DNA of 64,000 bases from Acidimicrobiaceae bacterium (GCA_003170315.1 PNAH01000026.1:34312-98311); one strand, 5' to 3'; numbered from the stretch's first letter, positions 8,435-16,892 are shown. The notes: generated by a model not told the origin, from the letters alone. Numbers and translations are program-made.

Positions 8435-8985
8435 CGGCCAATCCTCGCTGATGCCACCATGAGCACCGCCGCGTATGCCGCGAGCTGAACCGCTACGGCC
8501 ACGTCGCCGCTGAGCGTGCCGGCGACGATGAACGAGATTGCGAGCATCGTCACCGCCGCGATTCCGATGGCTCGGCTGCGAACGAATCCAGCGAGAGCCA
8601 GCAACACGAGCGCGTTGACCACGAACGGGCCTGCGATATTCAGCCACGCTACGCCGTGATCGGTCCCGCTACGTGATGCAGCGGCGCCGCCGCCGAGTGC
8701 GATCACGGCGACCGCTAGCCACGGCCAGAGACGGGCCTGGACTCCGCGCTCGCGGGCGACCCGCCTGTACTGCACCCAGGCCAGTGCCGTGACAGCGAGC
8801 AGCGCTATCCCGACAGCAGGGCCGAGGTGATTGCGTCCGACCAGCAGCGCAATCGGGCACAGCACGATCCACGCGAGGGCTAGCAACCGTAAAGGCACGG
8901 CCATCGCGGTCCGCACCAGCCCGTCCACCCGGCTCTTGGCGGCGGCCGTTTCGGCCAGAGCCAGCTCAGCCGCGATCGGATCCAT
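8431..8985 (-). CDS. Multi-pass membrane protein paired with regulator
   Basis: 184 residues from the ATG at 8985, with AAGGAG a suitable distance upstream. The N terminus is cytosolic and acidic/basic (MDPIAAELALAETAAAKSR), followed by about five hydrophobic segments. No domain is recognised; such proteins often sit beside small winged-helix regulators and may be the controlled target. It overlaps the regulator by four bases. Confidence 0.68.
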   Translation of the reverse strand: MDPIAAELALAETAAAKSRVDGLVRTAMAVPLRLLALAWIVLCPIALLVGRNHLGPAVGIALLAVTALAWVQYRRVARERGVQARLWPWLAVAVIALGGGAAASRSGTDHGVAWLNIAGPFVVNALVLLALAGFVRSRAIGIAAVTMLAISFIVAGTLSGDVAVAVQLAAYAAVLMVASARIGR

Positions 8986-9006
8986 TCGAACTCCTTGACA
9001 AATCTG

Positions 9007-9052
9007 ACTCTGTGAGGCAGAGTTAACCCGAAACAACTCTGCCTCACAGAGT
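9007..9052. promoter_or_regulatory. Paired dyad operator in a divergent promoter
   Basis: Two 18-base arms (9007-9024 and 9035-9052) form a perfect inverted repeat around a 10-base centre. Each arm is itself a dyad of the form ACTCTG-N5-CAGAGT. It sits between the divergent starts at 8985 (minus) and 9076 (plus). Two identical dyads suit binding of two regulator dimers, probably the winged-helix protein at 8084-8434. A hairpin role is possible but less likely in this position. Confidence 0.7.
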
Positions 9053-9075
9053 ATCTAACGAAAGGGATTCACGCA

Positions 9076-9378
9076 ATGACAGCAATGATCGCTCTACCCA
9101 TGGCACTTCTCCTTGGGCTCCTATTTGGCTGGGGCTGGCGACAACTGCTCGCCGTTGGCGTGGTGTGGTACTGCGCCCTCGCCTTTCAGACGGCGTACAT
9201 CGCGCACGTCGGGCGTAACGCATTTGGCGGCAAAAGCGGCCTCGACACCGTCCACTGGTGGGTCTACTGGACGGCCCAACCAATCCTGCTAGCTGCCGCC
9301 GCCGGGCTGCTCTGGGGCGGTTCGAAGGCGCGTGAAGCTATCCGCCGCCGCGCCGCTCGGCGCTCCGACGTCGCGTAG
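9076..9378 (+). CDS. Small membrane protein
   Basis: 100 residues with three hydrophobic segments (about 5-20, 22-42 and 62-80) and a basic C-terminal tail (KAREAIRRRAARR). AAAGGGA lies at 9061-9067, ahead of the ATG at 9076. It is transcribed divergently from the membrane protein/regulator operon, with the double dyad between them, so it is probably under the same regulator. No family recognised. Confidence 0.6.
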   Translation: MTAMIALPMALLLGLLFGWGWRQLLAVGVVWYCALAFQTAYIAHVGRNAFGGKSGLDTVHWWVYWTAQPILLAAAAGLLWGGSKAREAIRRRAARRSDVA

Positions 9379-9438
9379 CGATTCAACTCGCGGTATACGC
9401 GGCGGCCGATTGTCAGTCGATCTCGTCTGCTGTTGCAG

Positions 9439-9483
9439 CCGCCAGTGCAAGGTTGCATATCTGTGGCGTCGGGCCTCCGACAC
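9439..9483 (+). repeat. tRNA-Leu-derived repeat, copy B
   Basis: The body begins CCGCCAGTGCAAGGTTGCA and ends with CGTCGGGCCTCCGACAC (9467-9483). The last 12 bases, CCTCCGACACxx in register, match the tRNA-Leu 3' acceptor end. The next gene starts 10 bases on. Confidence 0.7.
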
Positions 9484-9493
9484 TTGGCCCTTT

Positions 9494-10306
9494 TTAGTCC
9501 ACATTCAATGACATGTTGTCGCGCTCGGTGATACTCCAAAGTCTTTGAGGAACGTCAAAAAACCAGTTGTATTGGCGGAGCGTCGGATAGCCGAGAATCA
9601 TGTCCATGGGTGTGTCCAGTGTGCTGTTTGCCGAAGAAAGATCAACAACCGCGACATGGTGAGGAGCGAATCGACGACCGCCGATTGTCATGTCGCTGAC
9701 TTCGTAGGTGGTCGACGATCGTTGCGCTCCGGAGGCGTCGACGCCAATCGAATCTTCAATGGTCGTGAACAGGTTCCGGTTCGTTGACCAAAATGCTTCA
9801 TCTACGATCGACATACCCGCTCCGCTATCCCACACACAACTTGCAGTTGCTGTTGGCCATCTCGCTTCCAGGTAAAGGTGGTTGGCATCATCCAGTGCCA
9901 ACGAGTTAAACACGTATCCGAGAGGCGTTTCGTCGATGACCAGTACTTCGCGGTCGAAGAGAAAGTGGAGGCGATGCCTATACAAGAGGTCCATGCCGAT
10001 CAACGGGTGCATAGATTCAGAACGGGGCGCCACGGACGCCACGATCGCACCGCTTTCGAGCGGGCCAATCGCAATATTGGGAAGAAGGACAGTCCTTTGC
10101 GATGACAGCGCGAAGACTCCACGCGAACGATGTTCCCCTACTTTCTCGAGCGTATTAATGTAATCGTCGGCAACCACCTGGGTCCGAGATGCACCTGTGT
10201 CGAGAATGAATCGATAAGTTTGGTCCGCCACAAATGCATCGACGAACACAATGGTGCACTGTTGATCATCGGCGTCTATTTCAATGATCAGCGGAATTTC
10301 TGGCAT
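9494..10306 (-). CDS. Retropepsin-like aspartic protease
   Basis: 270 residues with two aspartic-protease-type halves. The first has FILDTGASRTQVVAD (about residues 33-47) and the flap-like LLPNIAIG. The second has CVWDSGAGMSIVDEAF (about 157-172). DTGA and DSGA are the catalytic loops of retropepsin or pepsin-like enzymes, so one chain may supply both aspartates. No signal peptide or membrane segment is visible, so it is probably cytosolic. It stands alone between two repeat copies. A binding-only role cannot be excluded. Confidence 0.75.
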   Translation of the reverse strand: MPEIPLIIEIDADDQQCTIVFVDAFVADQTYRFILDTGASRTQVVADDYINTLEKVGEHRSRGVFALSSQRTVLLPNIAIGPLESGAIVASVAPRSESMHPLIGMDLLYRHRLHFLFDREVLVIDETPLGYVFNSLALDDANHLYLEARWPTATASCVWDSGAGMSIVDEAFWSTNRNLFTTIEDSIGVDASGAQRSSTTYEVSDMTIGGRRFAPHHVAVVDLSSANSTLDTPMDMILGYPTLRQYNWFFDVPQRLWSITERDNMSLNVD

Positions 10307-10362
10307 GTCTAACAGTAGACATCGGGCTCACTCTTCAGAGGCACCCGACTAGTTTCGCGCGA

Positions 10363-10408
10363 CCAACCGCCGATGGCTGGTTGCAGAACTGTTGCGTCGG
10401 GCCACAGT
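10363..10408 (+). repeat. tRNA-Leu-derived repeat, copy C
   Basis: It has the repeat body (CAACCGCC, then TTGCAGAACTGTTGCG at 10381-10396) and CGTCGGGCC, but lacks TCCGACACCA. Just downstream, TGAACCCGCACG (from about 10411) is the reverse complement of part of the tRNA-Leu T arm. Confidence 0.65.
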
Positions 10409-10522
10409 TATGAACCCGCACGGTTCAAATCATATAGAGAATTGAACAACAAAAAGCCAACAGTTGAAGCGGGTTGGTTGTCTTACTCGGTACTCTTCGT
10501 CGTTTCCCCTTGAGAGTGACGG

Positions 10523-10774
10523 TTGATAGTCTTCGAACTGATGAGATATAACCGCCTGGCAATCGTTTCACTCATGCTGAGCGTCTCATGGCTTTTCTGG
10601 TTCGGTTCGATCCTTGCACTTGTTCTTGGCTATGCAGCAAGGTGGCAGGTCAAGGATCGCAATGAGCAAGGGAACGCACTCGCAGTGGCGGCGATCGTTA
10701 TTGGGTGGATCGGTGTTGGGGTGCTCCTCGTCATTTTGGGAATAATCTTTGTGCATGATCGAGGACAGACCTGA
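10523..10774 (+). CDS. DUF4190-like small membrane protein
   Basis: 83 residues with two hydrophobic helices (about 12-38 and 51-76) and a short basic loop containing ARWQVKDRNEQGNALAVAAI. This layout is typical of DUF4190-type proteins. The start may be the TTG at 10523 or the ATG at 10541; neither has a strong ribosome-binding site. It lies alone between repeat copies C and D. Confidence 0.55.
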   Translation: MIVFELMRYNRLAIVSLMLSVSWLFWFGSILALVLGYAARWQVKDRNEQGNALAVAAIVIGWIGVGVLLVILGIIFVHDRGQT

Positions 10775-10844
10775 GCCAATTGACGATTAGGGTCGACCGC
10801 CGACCTTCAGAATCACCCGGTCGCCACCTTGACCGTCACTAAAC

Positions 10845-10896
10845 AAGCCTCCAGTGAGAAGTGGCAGAACTGTTGACGTCGGCCCTCCGACACCAA
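10845..10896 (+). repeat. tRNA-Leu-derived repeat, copy D
   Basis: Contains CCAGTG, GTGGCAGAACTGTTGACGTC and CCTCCGACACCAA. Its last 12 bases equal the tRNA-Leu 3' end including CCA. A recombinase tail on the opposite strand begins immediately after it. Confidence 0.75.
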
Positions 10897-11215
10897 CAGT
10901 CTCCGACCCTTCAGTCCTACCTCTTCGAGCAGTACGTTCAATCGGGGCGCTCCTAGAACCGACACTTCCAAATGGTCAGGAAAAACCGTGACCCATTCGA
11001 CAAGCTCCTAGATCACAACGCGTCTCTCTCGGTCATTCGCTTCGATCCAGATGATCCCTAAATCCAACTTCGAGAGGGTTCGGACGACCTCTTCAAAACG
11101 GGCCGCCATGTCTTGATCCATGCGCTCGACTTCTCCTAACTCTGCTGATTGAAAATGGCAGCATTCGATTGCCGCAGCAATCCGGTCCTCCGCTTCCTTG
11201 AACAGGTCTCGAGCA
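10897..11215 (-). pseudogene. Degenerate C terminus of a site-specific recombinase
   Basis: Read from about 11215 downwards, the frame gives ARDLFKEAEDRIAAAIECC, then MDQDMAARFEEVVRTLSKLD, then IIWIEANDRERRVVI. An in-frame TAG follows at 11010-11008. After it, in the same frame, come ELVEWVTVFPDHLEVSV and GAPRLNVLLEEVGLKGRR. This fits the end of a serine-type recombinase, with E-R-R before the L-V-x-x-V-x-V-x-P-D-H-L strand. The stop codon and loss of everything upstream show it is dead. The permease stop at 11216 marks the left break. Confidence 0.6.
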
Positions 11216-13768
11216 CTATTCGGCTCTGAGCGCCAGTGCGGCTGATGTTCTCGCTGCGATCCGGCCGGGGACGGTGGCCACCAGGTTCGCAAAAATGAGC
11301 GAGCCGAGCACGACGAGGATTACCGAAACGGTCGGAACGGTCGGGTCAGGTACGGCGTTGATGCTGCGGGCGAACAGCGTCCACAGTTGGCGTCCGATGA
11401 GGATACCGAGCGGCACGCCCACTATTACTCCCGCGAGTGCGGTGACGGTTGCCTGCCAGGCCACGACGCGAGCGAGCTGTCGTGGGGTGAAGCCCAGTGC
11501 TTTGAGTAGGGCCAGGTCGCGTCGTCGGCGACGTACTGATGCCACCAAGGTGAGGGCCAGTGCGACGATAGCTCCCAGTGCGAGCGCCGATGCGAGGAAG
11601 ACCGGGGTCGAGCCAACACTGCGATAGTCAACGATCTGGGCGGGACGTTGGACGCCGCGAACTGCAACAACATTGCCTTGGCCGTTGGGATCGGCAGCGA
11701 ACGTCTGATCGGCGGCGGCGACAATGCGGAGTGAATTGGCGTGGCCTTGCGCCGCACTGACTCCCGCTCGCAGGCGCACGAAGACGAGTTCGGGGCCGTT
11801 AAAGTTTGGGTCCTTAGCGAGCGTGGCCTGATGGAACGCGGGCGGTTCAACTCCCACTGGGACGAGTGCGCCAGTGCCCATCGACGTGTGGTCCGCGATA
11901 AAACTGGACGATCCCACCGCGGGAAATGTTGCCGTGCCCACGATGACGAGGGGAGTGGGAGGAATGTAGATGGGGGCATCCTCGGGTGATCCGAACGAAA
12001 CCGTGACCGTGTCGCCGACCTTCTTGTGTAATTCGGCGAGCGTCGCTGATCCCAACACGATTTGATTGTTGGCGTCGAGTCCGTGGCCGCTCAAGATTGG
12101 TGGCGCGACTTTGGCGTGGGGATGGCCTATCAGAATTGGAACGTTCTGGCCCTCAATCTGCAAGCTGGCGTAACCGTTGTAACCGCTCCAGGCGGCGACG
12201 TCCGGGTCGTGGCTCAGCAAATTCAATGCGTGTGGTGGGACGTCGTTGCTTGGTAGCAGCATGTAGCTCCAATTCCAACCGTAGAGCGACGGATGCGAAA
12301 CTAGGGTGCTGAGACCACTGGAAAATGTGAGTGTGGATACCAGTAGAGTGACGGCCAGAACCGTGCCGATGAGTGTCGAGCGAACGGGAACCTCAGTGCG
12401 ACCCTGTCCTGGTTCGAGGGCGAAGCGTACGCCCACAAGCGCCGAGACGGGTAGTCCTAGCGATTCAGCACCGCGAGTAATCGTTGATCCTCGGTGCGAC
12501 GCGCGGCGACCGCCGCGTGCGCGGTGCGGGGACCGGCGAATTGAGATTCCGATAGTCGCGGCTCCGAGTGCGAGGATCAACACCAACAGACCAGCACCCA
12601 GCACCGTCCAATCAAATGCAATCCCGGGATGCGGGTACACATCGCGTACGGGACCTAGCGGCGCCAGAGGAGAGAGCAGCACCGCAACCGCGACGGCCAG
12701 TAATGCACCCAACACCACTGCCGACAGTGCGCCAATTAATCCGTCGCCGGCGATGGTCGCCGGACTCGCTCCGAGCGCCCACAGCACTCGCCGATCCTCG
12801 TCGCTCATCCGCAATTGGCGGGAGATTGCTTGGAGACCGAGGATCAGTGCCACGAGCGCCGCGATGGCGCCAAAGGCGCCCAGCGCCACGGACTCCGGCT
12901 TGATCGAAAGTTCAACTTGCGCGGTGGTTCTCGCGGTCACGTGAATCTCGTAGCCCGATTGCGGCGGGGTAGCGTTGATAAATTCGGTCTCCACTTTGGC
13001 CGCATCCAGGTTCCCGTGGTCGAGTTGCAAGTTGTACAGCGCCGGCGTGATTGAAGAAGGCGATATTGTGCCAATATGGCGGATCAGTGCTGGTGTCACC
13101 ACCATAAAACCGTACGATCGGTCGACGTCGTCTTGGACAACTTGGTTATTGAACACCACGATGCCCGTCAGCGTTGCCTCAATTCGAAGGCGCGGTTGCA
13201 CCTTGGCCGTGCCGAAACCCGCCGACTCCGTTTGCTTGGTGGTGAAAGCGCCGAGAGGGATCTGTTGGCCGACACGCAGGTGCAGGAAGTTAGCGGCACT
13301 GGCCGTCATTTCCACCTCGTCTACCCGGCTTGGATTTGTCAAATGTCCCTGGATGATCGTGAGGCGGTCCTGCTGGCTCAGTTCGCCGTCGAGGCTCCCG
13401 ACGGTCTGCAATACGTTGGCCAGTTCAAGACGTGCCGCGCCTTTTTTGGTGAGCGGGATGACGGTTGGCGCAATAAGGTCACGTACCCGTTTTACACCGG
13501 GCAGGTGCGAAATCTGCTTCGCTGAGACCCTCGACGAGCCACCGGGCGTAACGGGATTAAGAGAGCCCGCGGAAACAGTGAGGTCCGAGGGATTCGTGCT
13601 CGCAAGAAACGTTGGGTACGACGATTGGGTGCGTCGGGCACCGGCGAGCGAGGCCATCGCGAGCCCGCCGACCAGGCCCACCAGCAGAACGATAGAGAGA
13701 TAGCCGGGCAATCGGCGGCGCAGGGTTGATCGAAACCGATACCAGGCAACGGGCAGAACCTGGCTCAC
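11216..13768 (-). CDS. FtsX/MacB-type ABC transporter permease
   Basis: 850 residues from the GTG at 13768, which has AAGGAGGT eight bases upstream; an in-frame extension to 13807 is less likely. An N-terminal membrane helix (about 15-35) is followed by a large extracytosolic domain, a first FtsX-type helix group (about 295-420), a second extracytosolic domain, and a last helix group with RRRRRDLALLKALGFTPRQL. This duplicated FtsX layout is typical of macrolide or lipid exporters and adhesion-type permeases. No ATPase gene lies next to it, so the partner is encoded elsewhere or was lost on transfer. Confidence 0.85.
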   Translation of the reverse strand: MSQVLPVAWYRFRSTLRRRLPGYLSIVLLVGLVGGLAMASLAGARRTQSSYPTFLASTNPSDLTVSAGSLNPVTPGGSSRVSAKQISHLPGVKRVRDLIAPTVIPLTKKGAARLELANVLQTVGSLDGELSQQDRLTIIQGHLTNPSRVDEVEMTASAANFLHLRVGQQIPLGAFTTKQTESAGFGTAKVQPRLRIEATLTGIVVFNNQVVQDDVDRSYGFMVVTPALIRHIGTISPSSITPALYNLQLDHGNLDAAKVETEFINATPPQSGYEIHVTARTTAQVELSIKPESVALGAFGAIAALVALILGLQAISRQLRMSDEDRRVLWALGASPATIAGDGLIGALSAVVLGALLAVAVAVLLSPLAPLGPVRDVYPHPGIAFDWTVLGAGLLVLILALGAATIGISIRRSPHRARGGRRASHRGSTITRGAESLGLPVSALVGVRFALEPGQGRTEVPVRSTLIGTVLAVTLLVSTLTFSSGLSTLVSHPSLYGWNWSYMLLPSNDVPPHALNLLSHDPDVAAWSGYNGYASLQIEGQNVPILIGHPHAKVAPPILSGHGLDANNQIVLGSATLAELHKKVGDTVTVSFGSPEDAPIYIPPTPLVIVGTATFPAVGSSSFIADHTSMGTGALVPVGVEPPAFHQATLAKDPNFNGPELVFVRLRAGVSAAQGHANSLRIVAAADQTFAADPNGQGNVVAVRGVQRPAQIVDYRSVGSTPVFLASALALGAIVALALTLVASVRRRRRDLALLKALGFTPRQLARVVAWQATVTALAGVIVGVPLGILIGRQLWTLFARSINAVPDPTVPTVSVILVVLGSLIFANLVATVPGRIAARTSAALALRAE

Positions 13769-14281
13769 TTCGCCTGACCTCCTTGGATGTGGCAATTCGG
13801 TTGGCATCCTCTTAATTTTGATAGATATTCGTCACTTTGTCGCGGTGGGTAACCGCACGCGGTGACTTCGTACTACTACCCTCTGGATTTGCGCATTTGA
13901 AAGCATCCTGTACGTTTCACGTGGATAGGGAAGTGTATGAGTGGCTTTAACTGACAGGTGGTCCGCCCGGGTCTCGATTCCGGCACCTTGGGACTAAAAG
14001 AGGGATGCATATCGTCGGATTGGTCCTGTGTGTCGGATTGGTCTGTGGGATGAAATGTGGGAAATGTGATCGATCGCGGGTGTTCAGCGTGCGGGTTCAC
14101 GTCGGGCCTCCGACACCCGAGGTCCTAACTAAATTGTGGATGCATCCCAGAATTCAATGCCCGGGTTGCCTGAGCGCGCAGGAATCGACGTTCGTCGGCA
14201 AAGGAGGTACGGATGTGATATATCCTGCTGTCCAATGGGCTTTCTCACTTGCTGTGATGTGTGGCAACAATTGTTCTGGTC
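13769..14281. other. Intergenic region with tRNA-like fragments
   Basis: No gene was recognised. It holds the ribosome-binding site of the permease, a T-arm-like segment at about 13,966-13,985 (CCCGGGTCTCGATTCCGG), two copies of GTCGGATTGGTC (about 14,014 and 14,033), and repeat copy E at 14,089-14,117. Confidence 0.5.
14089..14117 (+). repeat. tRNA-Leu-derived repeat, copy E (closest to the tRNA)
   Basis: Twenty-six of 29 bases match the 3' end of tRNA-Leu (6705-6735). GTGCGGGTTCA and the terminal CCTCCGACACC are identical, with changes only in the T loop and T stem. It does not carry the separate body seen in copies B-D and F-H, so it links the repeat family to the tRNA gene. Confidence 0.8.
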
Positions 14282-15439
14282 ATGACCGATAGGGCAGATC
14301 CGCCGCCTTCGACAAACGAGTCGGAGCCGCGAACAAGTGCATCGAGCGACGTCGTCGATGCCGAGCGAACCGCTGAACGAATCGCTCTTGGGAATGCACT
14401 GGAAGATCGAACCGACGACATTGTCCGCTGGTGTCAGGAGGAGTTCGCAAAGCATTCGGGAGCCACGCTCGAAGAGGTGTCTGTAGCGCAGTCCGGATGG
14501 GCTACCACGTCGCTAGCGGTGCATTCGATCGCCAACTGGCTCAAGAGCGGAGTTTCGGCCAATCTTCTTGATCGCGAACAGATTGCCTCGTTAGGAAAAG
14601 CTGCGGCAAGGCGGCGAAGGTCGCCCGTGTTGCCAGCCCGAACCAACGAAGAATTGGATGCTGATCTCGGAGCGGGTCCCCTATCGCAAACCGAGTCGCC
14701 TTTGCAGTTGTCGGTCGCTCTCATCACCCGGCTCAACCTCTGGTGGAGCGAAGCCACTCGCGCCGTACTGGCCGAGGAGGCCAGTCGATTGAAGATCAGC
14801 GCCGCCACGCTGGACGAATCGTGCGAAATGGTGGTGAAGAGCTGTCACTCGAGTCTGGTGCGAATGGCGAAGCAGTTCGACGCAGAGTTCAAGGCCCTCT
14901 ACGAGCGGCTGTCAAACCTTGCGCTCCACGACTCGCTGACGGGCCTGGTCAATCGCGCCACGTTGATCGAATGGCTCGACCGTATCATTGCTCGATTGGC
15001 GCGCCAGCCCGGCGGGATAGTCGTGGCCTTCATGGACTTGGACAACTTCAAAGAAGTGAATGATGTTTACGGACATGCCTGCGGGGACGATGTGCTCGTT
15101 GAGCTGGCGTCGCGTCTGCTGGCCCAGATGCGCCCCTCGGATATGGTCGCCCGCATCGGCGGCGATGAGTTCGTCGCTGTTTTCGCTGACCTGTCCGATC
15201 CGCTCGACGCCGCTCAGAAGCTGGCAGAGCGCTTGCACTCCATCGTCACGGAGCCAGTAAGAGTCAATGGAATCGATCTTCACATGACTATCAGCATCGG
15301 GATCGCCGTCGTACTGGGACCCGAGTGCCATTCCGATGAGGTCCTCGCTCAGGCCGACTCGGCCATGTACTCGGTGAAGAAGACAGGCCTAAACAAGATC
15401 ATCACCGTGGAGGGGGGATCACCGAATCGACCGGTTTAG
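14282..15439 (+). CDS. GGDEF-domain diguanylate cyclase
   Basis: 385 residues from the ATG at 14282. The N-terminal 200 residues are helical and of unknown type (LEDRTDDIVRWCQEEFAKH, then RLNLWWSEATRAVLAEEASR). The C-terminal GGDEF domain starts near residue 220 with LALHDSLTGLVNRATLIEWL, has DLDNFKEVNDVYGH and the catalytic RIGGDEF. The RPSD five residues before GGDEF is a classical RxxD inhibitory site, so product feedback by cyclic di-GMP is likely. No membrane segment or EAL domain is seen. It is the only gene between repeat copies E and F. Confidence 0.9.
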   Translation: MTDRADPPPSTNESEPRTSASSDVVDAERTAERIALGNALEDRTDDIVRWCQEEFAKHSGATLEEVSVAQSGWATTSLAVHSIANWLKSGVSANLLDREQIASLGKAAARRRRSPVLPARTNEELDADLGAGPLSQTESPLQLSVALITRLNLWWSEATRAVLAEEASRLKISAATLDESCEMVVKSCHSSLVRMAKQFDAEFKALYERLSNLALHDSLTGLVNRATLIEWLDRIIARLARQPGGIVVAFMDLDNFKEVNDVYGHACGDDVLVELASRLLAQMRPSDMVARIGGDEFVAVFADLSDPLDAAQKLAERLHSIVTEPVRVNGIDLHMTISIGIAVVLGPECHSDEVLAQADSAMYSVKKTGLNKIITVEGGSPNRPV

Positions 15440-15774
15440 ACCTGGCGGTTTGGCACCACTTTGCTCCGGAGCGACGAACACCTCGATTCGTCAATCAACC
15501 CGAATTCACAACTCATAATCTCATTGTCGTTGTCCGAGGACTGATGCGTCGCGACTTCGACACGTGCCCAGTTCTAACTGTTCAACCGCCAATGCAGGGT
15601 TGCAATACTGTCACGTCGGGCCTCGGGCACCGACAATTTACGACTCTTTGAGTCTCACATCACGAAGTACACAGTTGAATTCATGAAGACTGTGCCGTTT
15701 GCGAGTGCTGGGATAAAGGTGTGGCACGACTGGGCGTATGGAAGACTCGTCGTAGGGAAAGTTGGTGATGCAAC
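15440..15774. other. Intergenic region with repeat copy F
   Basis: No gene was recognised. Repeat copy F lies at 15,583-15,632. On the minus strand just beyond it, about 15,633-15,690, a short stretch reads like the end of the recombinase tail (VLRDVRLKES then a stop), similar to VLLEEVGLKGRR beside copy D. Confidence 0.45.
15583..15632 (+). repeat. tRNA-Leu-derived repeat, copy F
   Basis: CAACCGCCAATGCAGGGTTG, then CAATACTGTCACGTCGGGCC, then CTCGGGCACC, a diverged form of the tRNA acceptor end. Same strand as the other copies. Confidence 0.65.
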
Positions 15775-16131
15775 GTGATCAAGGAACTCAATGACATGCC
15801 TCAAGGAGTCATTGGATTCGAGGCCGCTGGCATGCTCAAGGCTGAGGATTATCGAGATGTCGTTCTACCTGCCCTCGAAGTCGCGGCGGCAAGAGGCGAA
15901 GTCCGATTCGTCATTGTAATGAACGATTTCGACGGAATGACAGGTGGGGCTCTTTGGCAGGACCTCAAGATGGGCGTTGAGCATCTTCGAGCGTGGAAGC
16001 GAATTGCGTTGGTGACCGATATCGGGTGGATGCATCAACTGACTGACCTCTTTGGCTGGATGACTCCGGGAGAAACGAAGACCTTCCCGATCGCTGAGCG
16101 GGACGCGGCTATCGCCTGGGTCGCCGGCTGA
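15775..16131 (+). CDS. SpoIIAA-like (STAS-type) protein
   Basis: 118 residues, starting at a GTG. Features of the SpoIIAA-like family (PF11964 type) include the alternating strand-helix N terminus (GVIGFEAAGMLKAEDYRDVV), VRFVIVMNDFDGMTGGALWQD, and WKRIALVTDIGWMHQLTDLF followed by FPIAERDAAIAWV. Members are small soluble proteins of unclear function, probably lipid-binding or regulatory. It is the only gene between repeat copies F and G. Confidence 0.8.
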   Translation: MIKELNDMPQGVIGFEAAGMLKAEDYRDVVLPALEVAAARGEVRFVIVMNDFDGMTGGALWQDLKMGVEHLRAWKRIALVTDIGWMHQLTDLFGWMTPGETKTFPIAERDAAIAWVAG

Positions 16132-16652
16132 AGCAGCTTCAAATGCGGCCGAGCACAAAACCTCCAGTCGAGATTTGTGTGAGTCCTCCCACAGAGTTGA
16201 ATCCACACGGTCTAACCCAATCGCCAGTACGAGGTGGCATTTCTGTCAAGCCGGACCTCCGACACCAAGGGTTTTCGTGTGATACTGATCTCTCTTCGAC
16301 CCGTGATGTCGCCGTGCGAATCGCGTCCGAGGTAGACGCCGCGCTCGAAAGTCATCGTAAATCAATGGTCGCAATTAATTCCCGAAATGCTTGACTTGTG
16401 GTGACATAACGAGTGAACTTTTGTATGTCCTTCTGCGGAGGAGGTCAACGTTGTGCGTCGTTGTCGATGACGACGACGAGGAGTGCTCCTTCGCACTGGG
16501 ACCGTGCACTGCGAACGGTCGCCGCACAGCTGCGAAGTTGGGCGTGATACGGGCGAGTACACGATGTGTCAATGCGGTTCCAATGGTCGGGGCACCACGG
16601 TGGTGCGCTCGCGGTTCCCAGTTGATTCAACTATGAGTCCCAAGGAGGGAAT
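16132..16652. other. Intergenic region with repeat copy G
   Basis: Apart from repeat copy G (16,220-16,268) and a T-arm-like inverted segment TTGAATCCACACGG (about 16,197-16,210), no gene was recognised. The short open frames here lack family features. The right part must contain the promoter of the histone-like gene, but no clear -35/-10 pair stands out. Confidence 0.4.
16220..16268 (+). repeat. tRNA-Leu-derived repeat, copy G
   Basis: ATCGCCAGTACGAGGTGGCA, then TTTCTGTCAAGCCGG, then ACCTCCGACACCAA, whose last part equals the tRNA-Leu acceptor end with CCA. Confidence 0.7.
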
Positions 16653-16892
16653 GTGGTTGTCAAGAAGAAGGCCCCCGCTAAGAAGGCCGCGGCGAAGAAG
16701 GCTGTCCGCAAGGCTGCGGCCAAGAAGGGTGCCCGCAAGGTTGTAGCCAAGAAGGCTGTCCGCAAGGCTGCGGCCAAGAAGGGTGCCCGCAAGGTTGCAG
16801 CCAAGAAGGCTGTCCGCAAGGCTGCGGCCAAGAAGGGTGCCCGCAAGGTTGCCGCCAAGAAGGCTGTCCGCAAGGCTGCGGCCAAGAAGTAG
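16653..16892 (+). CDS. Histone-H1-like Lys/Ala repeat DNA-binding protein
   Basis: 79 residues made almost entirely of Ala, Lys, Arg and Val, with an 18-residue unit (AAKKAVRKAAAKKGARKV) repeated about 3.7 times. At the DNA level this is a 54-bp tandem repeat. The composition matches histone-H1-like proteins and the C-terminal tails of actinobacterial HupB, so nucleoid binding is likely. The GTG at 16653 is preceded by AAGGAGGGA. A strong hairpin follows the stop. The repeats make copy-number variation likely. Confidence 0.75.
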   Translation: MVVKKKAPAKKAAAKKAVRKAAAKKGARKVVAKKAVRKAAAKKGARKVAAKKAVRKAAAKKGARKVAAKKAVRKAAAKK

